A stretch of 64,000 bases of DNA from positions 248,001 through 312,000 of the forward strand of contig NZ_FNNR01000002.1 in the NCBI RefSeq assembly GCF_900106835.1, in the 5' to 3' direction. Both the position numbers and the translations under genes were made by a program. How positions within the stretch are numbered: the first letter of the stretch is position 1; every line of letters starts with the position of its first letter. This document shows, piece by piece, positions 8,454 through 17,381 of this stretch. The stretch comes from Arthrobacter sp. cf158. Its GTDB lineage: Bacteria; Actinomycetota; Actinomycetes; Actinomycetales; Micrococcaceae. The notes beneath the pieces were generated by a model. That model ran no database searches. It was not told the origin of the DNA and saw only the letters and a list, made by a program, of their open reading frames with translations.

Positions 8454-9257
8454 TTGAAGATTGTCGTTCTGGTCAAGCACGTCCCGGACGCGCAGTTCGA
8501 CCGGCACATCACCGGACCTGGCAACACGACCGACCGTGACGAGAGCATCTTGTCCGAACTCGATGAGTACGCACTTGAGGCAGCCTTGCAGCTGGCGGAA
8601 GAGCGTGGTGGTCCGAAGGCCGGCAATGAGGTCATAGCCTTGAGCATGGGTCCGGCCGGTGCGGTCAACGCGGTGAAGAAGTCGCTGCAGATCGGCGCGT
8701 ATTCTGGCGTTCACCTCAGCGATGACGCTCTGGCAGGTTCTGACGCAGCCGCCACCTCGCTGGCCCTTGCCGCCGCCATCCGGCACCTTTCGGCTGACGG
8801 CCGTCCGGTGGACCTGGTCCTGACCGGCATGGCATCCACCGATGGAGAGACGTCGCTGATTCCCGCGCAGCTCGCGGAGCGGTTGTCATTCCCGCAGGTG
8901 ACCTTTGCTTCCAGCCTTGACATTGCGGGTGGCCAGGTCACTGCACGCCGCGACGCCGGAGCATACTCGGAGACCGTCGAAGCGCAGCTTCCTGCCGTGG
9001 TTTCGGTGACGGACCAGATCAACGAGCCCCGCTACCCCAACTTCAAGGGCATTCTGGCCGCGAAGAAGAAGAAGATCGCTTCCCTGTCCCTCGCGGACAT
9101 CGGCGTGGATGCCTCGCAGGTAGGCCTGGCCGGCTCCTGGACGGTGGTGGAATCCGCTGATGCCCGGCCACCGCGGACAGCCGGCACCATCATTACCGAC
9201 GACGGCGACGCCGGCATCAAGCTGGTCGACTTCCTCGCCGCACAGAAGCTGCTCTAA
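8454..9257 (+). CDS. etfB: Electron transfer flavoprotein beta subunit
   Basis: A 267-residue ETF beta (FixA) subunit. It begins MKIVVLVKHVPDAQFD with a TTG start at 8454, preceded by GGAAGAG; an in-frame GTG at 8442 would add four residues not seen in relatives. The family pattern EYALEAALQLAEE...VIALSMGP and the C-terminal KGILAAKKKKI are clear. With EtfA it forms a heterodimer carrying FAD and AMP that takes electrons from acyl-CoA dehydrogenases and passes them to the quinone pool. It lies 14 bp upstream of etfA. In Mycobacterium tuberculosis the same pair (Rv3029c-Rv3028c) lies near iscS and mnmA, as here. Confidence 0.95.
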   Translation: MKIVVLVKHVPDAQFDRHITGPGNTTDRDESILSELDEYALEAALQLAEERGGPKAGNEVIALSMGPAGAVNAVKKSLQIGAYSGVHLSDDALAGSDAAATSLALAAAIRHLSADGRPVDLVLTGMASTDGETSLIPAQLAERLSFPQVTFASSLDIAGGQVTARRDAGAYSETVEAQLPAVVSVTDQINEPRYPNFKGILAAKKKKIASLSLADIGVDASQVGLAGSWTVVESADARPPRTAGTIITDDGDAGIKLVDFLAAQKLL

Positions 9258-9271
9258 AGGGGACTCCAACC

Positions 9272-10225
9272 ATGGCACATGCACTTGTTTTCATTGACAA
9301 TCCCGGAGCAGCTCTTAAGAAGAGCAGCCTGGAACTCCTGACCATCGGCCGTTCGTTGGGTGAAACCGCCGTCGCCTTCACCGGTGAATTGAACGACGAC
9401 GTCGCCGCCACCCTGGGTGCCTATGGCGTCACCGCCGTGTACCGGCCGTCGGCCGACGACCTTGACGATTATCTGGTGGGCCCCAAGGCCGTCTACCTGG
9501 CCGCCGCTGTGGGAGCTTCCGGTGCCTCAGCCGTTCTGGTGGACAATTCCCCGGAGGGCAAGGAAATTGCGGGCCGGCTCGGGATCAAGCTGAATGCCGG
9601 CGTTATTACTGACGTTGTGGGCGTGGAGCCCGACGGTACTGCACATAAGTCGGTTCTTGCAGGCTCGTACACCACCACTGCGAAGGCCACCACCCCGGTG
9701 ACGATTCTTTCCGTCAAGGCCAACAATGTTGAGCCCGCACCGGCCGCCGTGGCTACGGCTCCGGCTACCGCAACTGTAGATGTCCCGGCTGATGCGGCGG
9801 TGAACTCCGCCCGCATCGCCACGCGCACCGAGAAACCCGTCAGCGGCCGGCCGGACCTTGGCGAAGCCAGGATCGTGGTAGCCGGCGGTCGCGGCGTAGA
9901 CGGCGATTTCGGACCCGTGGAAGAGCTTGCTGACGCCTTGGGTGCAGCTGTGGGTGCTTCACGTGCTGCAACAGATGCGGGCTGGATTGGTCACGACGCA
10001 CAGGTTGGCCAAACCGGCGTCACGGTCTCCCCGCAGTTGTACATCTCTGCCGGCATTTCAGGTGCCATCCAGCAAAAAGCCGGAATGCAGACCTCCAAGG
10101 TCATCGTGGCCATCAACAAGGACGCCGAGTCACCGGTGTTCGAAATCGCGGACTATGGCATCATCGGAGACCTTTTCAAGGTGCTCCCGCAGGCTACTGC
10201 CGAAATCAAGAAGCGGAAAGGCTGA
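9272..10225 (+). CDS. etfA: Electron transfer flavoprotein alpha subunit
   Basis: A 317-residue ETF alpha (FixB) subunit, the FAD-binding partner of EtfB. The C-terminal FAD domain is complete: residues near 185-220 give [14 protein letters not shown] and about 235-275 contain [20 protein letters not shown] followed by [13 protein letters not shown], the ETF-alpha signature. Between the two domains is an Ala/Pro/Thr-rich linker somewhat longer than usual. The start has AAAGGGG upstream. It is co-transcribed with etfB and probably with the deacetylase gene that begins 6 bp after its stop. Confidence 0.96.
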   Translation: MAHALVFIDNPGAALKKSSLELLTIGRSLGETAVAFTGELNDDVAATLGAYGVTAVYRPSADDLDDYLVGPKAVYLAAAVGASGASAVLVDNSPEGKEIAGRLGIKLNAGVITDVVGVEPDGTAHKSVLAGSYTTTAKATTPVTILSVKANNVEPAPAAVATAPATATVDVPADAAVNSARIATRTEKPVSGRPDLGEARIVVAGGRGVDGDFGPVEELADALGAAVGASRAATDAGWIGHDAQVGQTGVTVSPQLYISAGISGAIQQKAGMQTSKVIVAINKDAESPVFEIADYGIIGDLFKVLPQATAEIKKRKG

Positions 10226-10230
10226 TCCCT

Positions 10231-11010
10231 TTGCCCACTGACGTTCCGTCAGCAAAGAGCCCGTTCGACGCCTCCACGGAGCGCGTTGAGCGGGTGCTTT
10301 GTTTTACTGCCCATCCCGACGACATCGATTTTGGTGCTGCAGGGACCATCGCGGCCTGGACGGCGGCCGGCGTTCAAGTCAGTTATTGCATCATGACTGA
10401 CGGCGATGCCGGCGGCTTCGATCCCGCGGACCGCGAACGGATCATCGAGCTGCGGGCCGAGGAGCAAAAGCGCGCCGCTGCTCTGGTGGGTGTTACGGAT
10501 ATCCGCTACCTTCACGAGCGGGACGGGTACCTGGAACCGACACATGGCGTCATCAAGCAGGTAGTGAAGCTGATTCGCGAAATCCGTCCGGACATCGTGC
10601 TGACCATGCACCCGGAACGGAACTGGGACCGCCTCCAGAAGAGCCACCCGGACCACCTTGCAGCGGGGGAGGCGGTGACCCGGGCCGTGTATCCAGCAGT
10701 GGAGAATCCGTTCGCCTACCCGGAGCTGGCCGCGGCCGGACTAGAGGCCTACAAGTTGCCGTGGCTGTGGTTTATCTCCAGCCCGGAGTCCAGGGAGAAC
10801 CACTCTGTGGATGTTTCGGAGCATGTCGACGCGAAGCTTGCCGCTATCAGGGTCCATGCGAGCCAGCATCCTGATATCGAGGGAATGGAACGCGTGGTCA
10901 GGGCCATGATGCTGGGCAATGGTGAGCGGGCCGGCCTGCCCGGCGGAGCGAGCGCTGAGTTCTTCCACGTAGTTGCAGTCAACGGATCCACCACCATCGC
11001 AGGTTTCTGA
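10231..11010 (+). CDS. PIG-L/LmbE family N-acetyl-sugar deacetylase
   Basis: A 259-residue zinc-dependent PIG-L deacetylase. The metal motif AHPDDID (residues 26-32) and a distal histidine in KSHPDHLAAG are both present, with the nucleophilic-water Asp in HPDD. The family includes MshB (mycothiol synthesis), Mca (mycothiol conjugate amidase) and LmbE-like enzymes. This protein lacks enough distinguishing features for me to pick one. It starts with TTG six bases after the etfA stop, so it is almost certainly in the etfBA transcript. That placement hints at a role in thiol or flavin/fatty-acid metabolism, but this is inference only. Confidence 0.88.
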   Translation: MPTDVPSAKSPFDASTERVERVLCFTAHPDDIDFGAAGTIAAWTAAGVQVSYCIMTDGDAGGFDPADRERIIELRAEEQKRAAALVGVTDIRYLHERDGYLEPTHGVIKQVVKLIREIRPDIVLTMHPERNWDRLQKSHPDHLAAGEAVTRAVYPAVENPFAYPELAAAGLEAYKLPWLWFISSPESRENHSVDVSEHVDAKLAAIRVHASQHPDIEGMERVVRAMMLGNGERAGLPGGASAEFFHVVAVNGSTTIAGF

Positions 11011-11084
11011 CGTTGCCGTGGTGTAACCCGTGTCATATGCTTGATCTCGGTTAAATCATATTTATTCGAGGAAGGCAGACTTTG

Positions 11085-11630
11085 ATGGCGAAGACTGCGC
11101 AACAACCCGTACTGGTGATTATGGGAGTCTCCGGTTCCGGTAAGTCGACCGTGGCAGGCGTTCTCGCTGGGAAGCTTGGGTGGGACCTTGCCGAAGGCGA
11201 CGACCTGCACCCAGAGGCCAACGTGGCCAAGATGCAATCGGGGCTGGCTCTCAGCGATGACGACCGGTGGCCCTGGCTGGGCATCATCTCGGACTGGATC
11301 CGTGAGCGCGCGGATGCCGGAACTCCGGCAATCATTACGTGCTCGGCACTGAAGAAGAAGTATCGCGATGTGCTCCGCGGCGAGAACGTTGTTTTCGTCT
11401 TCCTGCAGGGGAGCAAGGACAAGATCTCCGATCGGCTCGCCTCCAGGCACGGCCACTTCATGCCGCCGTCACTCTTGGAATCGCAGTTCGACGCTCTCGA
11501 GGAACCGACGGAGGACGAGAGCTACATCTCGTTGTGTGTTTCGGCGTCTCCTGCCGAAGAAGCGGACGAAGTCATTGAACGTCTTGGTCTGCGCCCTGTA
11601 GTTGCAGGTACCGAAACGAACGCTTCGTGA
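11085..11630 (+). CDS. gntK: Gluconokinase
   Basis: A 181-residue small carbohydrate kinase of the GntK/IdnK type. The P-loop GVSGSGKST is at residues 14-22. DLAEGDDLHPEANVAKMQSG is the substrate-binding segment and CSALKKKYRDVLR is characteristic of gluconokinase. It phosphorylates D-gluconate to 6-phosphogluconate for the pentose phosphate pathway. ATG at 11085 lies 9 nt after GAGGAAGG; an in-frame TTG precedes it directly. The stop overlaps the start of the gluconate permease gene (GTGA), so kinase and importer are translationally coupled. No gntR-type gene is adjacent, unlike many gnt operons; the nearest is at 2324. Confidence 0.95.
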   Translation: MAKTAQQPVLVIMGVSGSGKSTVAGVLAGKLGWDLAEGDDLHPEANVAKMQSGLALSDDDRWPWLGIISDWIRERADAGTPAIITCSALKKKYRDVLRGENVVFVFLQGSKDKISDRLASRHGHFMPPSLLESQFDALEEPTEDESYISLCVSASPAEEADEVIERLGLRPVVAGTETNAS

Positions 11631-13030
11631 GGCTCCTGGAGACCGCCACAGAGGTACAGGAATGGACGGCGCATGACACCCAGTTGCTGGTGGTCGCAGC
11701 GCTGGGCATCGCCCTGATTGTGGTGCTGATCGCCAAACTGAAACTGCACCCGTTCCTGGCGCTGGTTCTGGGCTCGGCTTTTGTTGGCCTGGCGTCAGGC
11801 GTGGAGCTGGGCAAGGTCATCACCAACTTCGAGGACGGCGTTGGGGGAGTCCTCAAGGAAGTTGGCCTGCTTATTGCGCTGGGGGCCATGCTCGGCAAGC
11901 TGCTGGCCGATTCCGGTGGCGCCAACCGTGTGGTGGACACGTTGCTGGCCAAGGCGAGCGGAAACAAGTTGGTCTGGATGATCACGCTTGTAGCCGTCAT
12001 CATCGGCCTGCCGATGTTCTTCGAAATCGGGCTCGTCCTGTTGCTTCCGGTGATCGTCCTGGTGACCCAGCGATCCAAGATGAAACTGATGCGCATCGCG
12101 ATCCCGGCGCTGGCTGGACTGTCGGTCCTCCACGGGCTGGTGCCGCCGCATCCGGGACCGCTGATCGCGATCAGTGCAGTCAAAGCGGAATTGGGAACAA
12201 CACTGGGCCTGGGCATCCTCGTAGCGATTCCCACAGTGATCATCTGTGGTCCGCTTTTCTCACGGTTGGCTGCCCGCTGGGTCCCTGTTGATGCGCCCGC
12301 CGTAGCCGGCGGCATCGACACCCAGCACGCAGCGGACCTGAGCGAAGTGAAGCGCCAGCCGTCGTTCCTGGTGACCCTGTTGACCATCATTTTCCCCGTG
12401 GTCCTCATGCTGCTGAAGGCTTTGGGCGGCATCATCTGGCCCAACCCTGAAACAGCGCCCGCCATCCGGATCTTCTTCGACTTCGTGGGCCAGCCGTTGG
12501 TGGCCATGACACTGGCAGTCCTTCTGGCGATCGTAACGTTCGGATACGCCGTCGGATTCACAGGCAGCAGGATCACTGCGAAATTGGGCGAAAGCCTGGG
12601 ACCCATTGCGGCGATCCTCCTCATTGTGGGTGCCGGTGGCGGGTTCAAGCAGACGCTGATCGGTGCGGGCGTGGGTGACGCCGTCAAGAAGTGGGCCGAG
12701 GGCGCCAACATGTCGGTCCTGGTCCTGGGTTTCATCGTGGCCGTGGCACTCCGCCTGGCCACTGGGTCAGCGACTGTCGCTACGGTGACCGCAGCGGGCA
12801 TCGTGGCACCGTTGGCAAGCAGCCTGAGCCCAACACACGCGGCTTTGCTCGCCCTGGCCATCGGTGCAGGCTCGCTGTTCCTGTCCCACGTCAATGACGC
12901 CGGCTTCTGGCTGGTCAAGGAACTCTTCGGACTCACCGTTGGGCAGACGTTCAAGACGTGGTCAGTGATGGAGACACTGATCTCCGTTGTGGGCTTTGGC
13001 TTTGTGATGCTTCTGTCGCTCGTGTTGTAG
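11627..13030 (+). CDS. gntP: Gluconate:H+ symporter (GntP family)
   Basis: A 467-residue integral membrane protein with about 12-14 hydrophobic helices. Family segments include VPPHPGPLIAISAVKAELG, ILLIVGAGGGFKQTLIGAGV and LFLSHVNDAGFWLVKELFGL, which are hallmarks of GntP/GntT gluconate transporters. It imports gluconate (or a related sugar acid) with protons for the upstream kinase. The GTG start overlaps the gntK stop by four bases. A strong bidirectional terminator follows 20 bp after the stop. Confidence 0.94.
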   Translation: MRLLETATEVQEWTAHDTQLLVVAALGIALIVVLIAKLKLHPFLALVLGSAFVGLASGVELGKVITNFEDGVGGVLKEVGLLIALGAMLGKLLADSGGANRVVDTLLAKASGNKLVWMITLVAVIIGLPMFFEIGLVLLLPVIVLVTQRSKMKLMRIAIPALAGLSVLHGLVPPHPGPLIAISAVKAELGTTLGLGILVAIPTVIICGPLFSRLAARWVPVDAPAVAGGIDTQHAADLSEVKRQPSFLVTLLTIIFPVVLMLLKALGGIIWPNPETAPAIRIFFDFVGQPLVAMTLAVLLAIVTFGYAVGFTGSRITAKLGESLGPIAAILLIVGAGGGFKQTLIGAGVGDAVKKWAEGANMSVLVLGFIVAVALRLATGSATVATVTAAGIVAPLASSLSPTHAALLALAIGAGSLFLSHVNDAGFWLVKELFGLTVGQTFKTWSVMETLISVVGFGFVMLLSLVL

Positions 13031-13050
13031 CCCCAGGAAACCACGGAAAC

Positions 13051-13095
13051 GCCCGACGGCGGCCGTCCCCGCAGGTGGGACGGCCGCCGTCGGGC
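13051..13095. terminator. Bidirectional terminator between gntP and rskA
   Basis: A perfect 19-bp stem (gcccgacggcggccgtccc) with a 7-nt loop separates the convergent genes. The T-run after it is short. Confidence 0.85.
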
Positions 13096-13110
13096 TTTAA
13101 CGTCTGCGAC

Positions 13111-13944
13111 TCAGGCGGTAAGCGCCACTACCAGGACCGGAGCGGTGGTGGGTGCGTTCGACCCGCCCGTGGGTTCAACAGTGATGGCCACGGATGACGC
13201 CGAGGACAAGCCCTTCACGACTGCAGGTTTGGATAGCGTCTGGGCGTCCATGGTGCCCTGGGGTACGGGGGCCGAGCCGTCCTTGGGCAGTGTCCACAGT
13301 TGATAGACCTTGCCGTCGGGTGCGGGAGCCACACCGTCCATCAGGACCACGAAGGAATCCTTCGCCGATGACGCGGAGATGGTGGCAGTACCGCCACCGG
13401 GAACGGGTGCGGACTTCTTCTGGACGTCCTGGGCCTGCAACACCTGATTGACGGGGTCGTTCTGCGCCGACACGTAGGTGCCAACTCCGATGCCCCCGAG
13501 GGCAATCACGGCCGCTGCCGCTGCCCCCACAATCCACCGGCGTGCGCCGCTGGCGCGCGTACGTTCTTCCCGCCTCATCCTCGCAGCAGCGAGGTCGTCG
13601 ACTGCGGGGCTGGCCTCCGTGGGCGCTTCCGGCTGTACGGGGGGCTGCGTGGCAGCATCCTTGGTGATGCGCTCCATGATGTTGTCGAAGAGACCCGCAG
13701 GCGGTTCCTCTTCGGGAACGAAGCTGACAGCCAGGGTCTCGCGGGCTTGGCCAACCCGCTCCAGGAACTCGGGGCGTTCCGGGGCGTCTTTGATGTAGTC
13801 GTCGATCATGGCCCGTTCGTCGTCACTGACGGCGTCCAGGGCGTAGATTTCCGCCAACTCAAGGACCCGGCCCTCGGCAAGGTCGGTAGCGATGTCATTG
13901 GCAAACATTCTGCGGATAAAGCCTCCACCGGTGTTTTCACTCAT
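13111..13944 (-). CDS. rskA: Anti-sigma-K factor RskA
   Basis: A 277-residue single-pass anti-sigma factor. Residues 20-75 form the cytoplasmic sigma-binding helices (LELAEIYALDAVSDDERAMI), the transmembrane helix is at 137-158, and the outer C-terminal domain (PAPDGKVYQLWTLPKDG...VAITVEPTGGS) is the RskA fold. In mycobacteria RskA holds SigK inactive until regulated proteolysis. The ATG lies one base after the sigK stop on the same strand, so the two are coupled. No zinc-binding HxxxCxxC motif is present, which fits the RskA rather than the ZAS class. Confidence 0.93.
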   Translation of the reverse strand: MSENTGGGFIRRMFANDIATDLAEGRVLELAEIYALDAVSDDERAMIDDYIKDAPERPEFLERVGQARETLAVSFVPEEEPPAGLFDNIMERITKDAATQPPVQPEAPTEASPAVDDLAAARMRREERTRASGARRWIVGAAAAAVIALGGIGVGTYVSAQNDPVNQVLQAQDVQKKSAPVPGGGTATISASSAKDSFVVLMDGVAPAPDGKVYQLWTLPKDGSAPVPQGTMDAQTLSKPAVVKGLSSASSVAITVEPTGGSNAPTTAPVLVVALTA

Positions 13945-13945
13945 G

Positions 13946-14551
13946 TCAACCCACCCCCAGGCAGGTCTTCAAGCGCAGCAGTCCGTCGCGGATGCGGGAC
14001 TTAATGGTTGGGACGGCGGCGCCGAGGTGCTCGGCAACCTCCCGATACGTCAGTCCGCCGTAGTAGGCGAGCCTGACTGATTCACGCTGGGTGTCCGTCA
14101 GTGTGCCCAGGCACCGGCTGACGGCCTCGGCCTCAAAGTTTGTGTCGGCCTCTTCAGCCACCACATCACGGTCGGGGTCTTGGCTCGCAGCACCATATTT
14201 GGCTTCGCGGTCTGTCGCGGCCTGCACAGCGCGGACGCGGTCGATGGCCCGCCGGTGTGCGATGGTCATGAGCCAGGCCAAGGGGCTTCCTGAAGCGCGG
14301 TCGAACCTGGCTGCTCCTTGCCATACCTGGATAAAGACTTCCTGGGTGGCGTCTTCGCTGAGGTCAGGATCGATCAGGACGCGCCTGGCCATGCCAAAGA
14401 CGCGCCGGGATGTCAGGCGGTAGAACTCGGCGAAAGCCTGTTGGTCGCCTGCTGCCACGAGTTCGATCAAGCCAGCCAGTTGCGAGTTCAAATCTGACGC
14501 AGTGCCGGTGGCCTCGAAAACCGGGGGGCCGGGGTTGTTGGGGGTGTCCAT
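13946..14551 (-). CDS. sigK: ECF RNA polymerase sigma factor SigK
   Basis: A 201-residue ECF sigma factor. The sigma-2 region (FAEFYRLTSRRVFGMARRVL, then DLSEDATQEVFIQVW) and the sigma-4 helix-turn-helix (GLTYREVAEHLGAAVPTIKS) are both complete. Pairing with rskA identifies it as SigK. In mycobacteria SigK drives its own operon and redox- or envelope-related genes. ATG 14551 is preferred because it begins a conventional N-terminus; the frame is open upstream to 14707. A 189-bp region upstream separates it from trmL and should hold its promoter, but I could not recognise a SigK-type site. Confidence 0.92.
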   Translation of the reverse strand: MDTPNNPGPPVFEATGTASDLNSQLAGLIELVAAGDQQAFAEFYRLTSRRVFGMARRVLIDPDLSEDATQEVFIQVWQGAARFDRASGSPLAWLMTIAHRRAIDRVRAVQAATDREAKYGAASQDPDRDVVAEEADTNFEAEAVSRCLGTLTDTQRESVRLAYYGGLTYREVAEHLGAAVPTIKSRIRDGLLRLKTCLGVG

Positions 14552-14740
14552 CACCGTCCAGCATATGTCGTCCCGTTTGAATCCGGCAGCACAACCGGCT
14601 GACGTTGCGGGCGCGGCGGCGTATCGGCTTGGTGCCTTCACCCTGGTCTGCAGCGCGCTCACGTAGGCTCCCTCGATAAATATCAAAGGCAGGACTTGTT
14701 CCTGCATAAGGTATTCGGCGCAGATGCCCCGTTGGATGGG

Positions 14741-15208
14741 CTAGACCTTGGCGCCGGCGAATCCGTTCTGACGCCAAGCTTCAAAGACTGCGATGGAGGC
14801 GGCGTTGGCCAGGTTCAGTGAACGCAACGAAGGCTTCATCGGAAGACGAACCCGTGCCGTCACATGTGGATCCTGCTTGAGCCAGTCCGGCAAACCGACC
14901 GATTCGGGACCGAACATGAGGACATCGCCCTCGCGGTAGTTGATGTCCGTGTAGGAGGTCTCGCCATCGGAGGTGTAGGCAAAGACGCGGTCAGGCTGCA
15001 GGGCAGTCCAGGCCGCCTCGATGTCCTTGTGGACCGTGACTACCGCGAGATCGTGGTAGTCAAGGCCGGCGCGGCGCAGCTTGGCATCGGAAAAGTCGAA
15101 GCCGAGGGGCTCCACCAGGTGGAGCTCGGCTCCAGTGATGGCGGCCAGTCGTATGGCGTTGCCCGTATTGCCCGGGATTTCTGGGGTGTGGAAGAGGATG
15201 CGGAACAC
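14741..15208 (-). CDS. trmL: tRNA (cytidine/uridine-2'-O-)-methyltransferase TrmL
   Basis: A 155-residue SPOUT-class methyltransferase of usual length. Family motifs are PEIPGNTGNAIRLAA at the start, DVLMFGPESVGLP in the middle and LPMKPSLRSLNLANAASIAV at the end, which form the trefoil knot that binds S-adenosylmethionine. TrmL methylates the ribose of nucleotide 34 in the tRNA-Leu anticodon. The start is GTG at 15206-15208. There is no Shine-Dalgarno, but TAAGAT lies exactly 6 nt before the GTG on the coding strand, so the mRNA is probably leaderless. Confidence 0.92.
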   Translation of the reverse strand: MFRILFHTPEIPGNTGNAIRLAAITGAELHLVEPLGFDFSDAKLRRAGLDYHDLAVVTVHKDIEAAWTALQPDRVFAYTSDGETSYTDINYREGDVLMFGPESVGLPDWLKQDPHVTARVRLPMKPSLRSLNLANAASIAVFEAWRQNGFAGAKV

Positions 15209-15214
15209 TGTTAC

Positions 15215-15220
15215 ATCTTA
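15215..15220 (-). promoter_or_regulatory. -10 element placing the trmL transcript start at its GTG
   Basis: On the minus strand TAAGAT is followed by six bases and the GTG start codon. This TANNNT-N6-start arrangement marks a leaderless mRNA in actinobacteria. Confidence 0.55.
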
Positions 15221-15284
15221 GTCAGGCCGCACCCTTGCTTCCCTCGCGCTGCACTTGATGCACGCAGGGCGCCTGGAGGTGGGG

Positions 15285-16229
15285 CTAGTGCATGCCGCGC
15301 AGCAGACGGGCCAGGACCGGCACCACCACGGTGTTTGGGGCCGGACCTGAGCTCAGGAACTGCTTGAGTCCCCGGACCAAACCAGCGCCATTGACTACCT
15401 CCACGGAGTTCAGGCTTGACTGTCCCTTGCCGTACTGGTCAATGACGGGCTCATGAAGATTGCCATCGGGGCCGTGCAGAACCACCCAGCCGGTGACGTT
15501 GAGCTCGGGAAAGATGTCCTGCATGTGCCGGACAATATGGGCCAGTTGCGGGGGAGCGACGGATCGTCCACCGTGCCGGAGTGATTGACCGTCCCATGCA
15601 TAAGCGCCTTTGGGCAGCAGCATGGATCCCACCAGCGCCAGCCTGTAGCCGGAGAGCACCGCGTGGTCGATGTGGTTGTTGTCCGAAGGGGAACGGAGGC
15701 CGTTGATGAGCCGGGCTGCCGGTATGGCGGGCAGGACCTGCCGGCTGATGAGTTGAACCGTACGCATCTCCCGTTGGATGCGCGCCTCGGCACCAAAGAT
15801 GCCGCGCTTGCGGGGAAGTCCGTGGACCTGCTGGGCCGCTTCCGCCAGCGAGATGAGCGGGACTTCGTTGGGATCGTCAAAGGCCGGTACATAGACCGGT
15901 GGATCACCGGCCGTGTTGCGTGGCGCCGAGGGTCGCTTGACATTGGCAGTAGCCGTGGGGCCCGGCGCCGGAGTGCCCGTGTAGTCGCCAGGGCGCGCCT
16001 GGCCACGGCTCGCAGCTCCGCTGGCGTACCGGCGGTCGTACTCGGCCCTCCGCTGAGGGTCGATGAGTGTTTCGTACGCGAGAGTGACCCGCCGGAACAT
16101 TTCGGCTTCTCCACCGTGATCGGGGTGGGCCTTCCGGGCAGCCTTACGGTAGGCCACTTTGATCTCCTTGTCCGTCGCGGTGACGGAGACACGGAGAACC
16201 TGATAGTGCGAACTGCTGCCCTCGGCCAA
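15285..16229 (-). CDS. DnaJ-domain protein
   Basis: A 314-residue protein with an N-terminal J domain (residues about 8-67) carrying the HPD triad at 35-37 (KAHPDHGG), which stimulates the ATPase of DnaK-type chaperones. The rest has no Gly/Phe region or zinc fingers, so it is not classical DnaJ. It contains a C-terminal domain with a nuclease-related/NERD-like flavour (IDHAVLSGYRLALVGSMLLP, WDGQSL), typical of J-domain proteins in Arthrobacter. The start is TTG at 16229 with GAAGGG upstream. The partner substrate is unknown. Confidence 0.82.
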   Translation of the reverse strand: MAEGSSSHYQVLRVSVTATDKEIKVAYRKAARKAHPDHGGEAEMFRRVTLAYETLIDPQRRAEYDRRYASGAASRGQARPGDYTGTPAPGPTATANVKRPSAPRNTAGDPPVYVPAFDDPNEVPLISLAEAAQQVHGLPRKRGIFGAEARIQREMRTVQLISRQVLPAIPAARLINGLRSPSDNNHIDHAVLSGYRLALVGSMLLPKGAYAWDGQSLRHGGRSVAPPQLAHIVRHMQDIFPELNVTGWVVLHGPDGNLHEPVIDQYGKGQSSLNSVEVVNGAGLVRGLKQFLSSGPAPNTVVVPVLARLLRGMH

Positions 16230-16351
16230 GCACGGGCCCTTCTCTAAGGTGATGATCCGCTCCAGAGCTGGCGCGGTACTGGAAGTTTATCCATCCACAA
16301 TGTGAACGTGGGCACCGGGGTGCCGGGTTCCCTGCTGGCATAATTCACGCT

Positions 16352-17284
16352 GTGACTTCACCGGAACCCGCGCATCCCTCCAACAAACCGGGGAAGATCG
16401 CACTGGCCATCAATCCAGGGGCGTCCTTCGGCCGCACCCGTGACGCCGGGGACCATGCCGCACAGTACTTCCGCGCCGCCGGCCGGGACGTCGTCGTGCT
16501 GGAGGCTGACAGCTATGACGCCCTGCAGAGGATTGTCCGGGATGCCTTGGCACCCGGTTCCGCGGTGGAGGCTCTGGTGGTGGTAGGCGGCGACGGCATG
16601 GTCCATCTGGGAGTCAACGCGCTCGCAGGGCTTGAGATACCTCTTGGCATTGTTCCCAGCGGTACCGGCAATGACGTGGCACGGCTGTTGTCTTTGCCGC
16701 TGGCTGACACTGCGGCCGCCTGCAGCCGGGTGCTGGCGGCGATGGCGACAGGCGGACGGAGGATCGACGTCGGCCGGGTCACCGCGGCGGGCCGGACCAC
16801 GCGCTTTGCCGGTGTGCTGTCAGCGGGTTTCGACGCTGCCGTCAATGAACGGGCGAATTCCTGGCGCTGGCCGCGCGGAAAAAGCCGGTACAACCTGGCA
16901 ATGCTGAGGGAACTCGGCTCTTTCCGGCGGATCGAATATACGGTGACGGCGGACGGCACAACGTGGAAGCAGCCTGCGTTGCTTATCTCAGTGGCGAACG
17001 GGCAGTTCATCGGCGGCGGTATGCAGATCACTCCGGATGCTTTGCCCGACGACGGATGGCTGGATCTCTTTGTGGTCAGGCCATTGTCCCGCCTGCGTTT
17101 TCTTGCGGTGTTTCCCAAGGTGTTTGCCGGCAAGCACACGAGTCACCCCGCCGTTGAGATCAAGCGTGTCAGAAACGTGCGGTTGGAGGCAGCAGGAGTG
17201 GTGGCGTACGCCGACGGCGAGCGCCTCGCCAGCCTGCCCGTTGAGGTGGACGTCATACCTGGTGGCTTGCGTGTCCTTGCCTAG
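16352..17284 (+). CDS. Diacylglycerol kinase family lipid kinase (DagK/YegS-like)
   Basis: A 310-residue lipid kinase. GGDGM at residues 79-83 and PSGTGNDVAR at 102-111 are the DAGK catalytic/nucleotide-binding motifs. The C-terminal domain has GGGMQITPDALPDDGWLDL, also diagnostic. It likely phosphorylates diacylglycerol to phosphatidic acid or acts on a related lipid in phosphatidylinositol-mannoside recycling. The GTG start at 16352 has no Shine-Dalgarno; CATAAT ends 7 nt before it, so a leaderless mRNA is likely. It is divergent from the DnaJ gene. Confidence 0.92.
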   Translation: MTSPEPAHPSNKPGKIALAINPGASFGRTRDAGDHAAQYFRAAGRDVVVLEADSYDALQRIVRDALAPGSAVEALVVVGGDGMVHLGVNALAGLEIPLGIVPSGTGNDVARLLSLPLADTAAACSRVLAAMATGGRRIDVGRVTAAGRTTRFAGVLSAGFDAAVNERANSWRWPRGKSRYNLAMLRELGSFRRIEYTVTADGTTWKQPALLISVANGQFIGGGMQITPDALPDDGWLDLFVVRPLSRLRFLAVFPKVFAGKHTSHPAVEIKRVRNVRLEAAGVVAYADGERLASLPVEVDVIPGGLRVLA

Positions 17285-17381
17285 GCGGGAATCCCTTGAG
17301 GAGCCTGCGTTTCAAGGCGGGCAGCTAGACTCGATCGCGCCAGAAGGTAGCGACAGATAAATGGGGCTGGGAGCGAAAGTG

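Noticed and set aside
11572-13044. A 490-codon minus-strand frame opposite the gluconate permease
   Set aside because: It is antisense to a clear GntP family gene, and its composition (Ser/Thr/Ala/Arg-rich) is typical of shadow frames.
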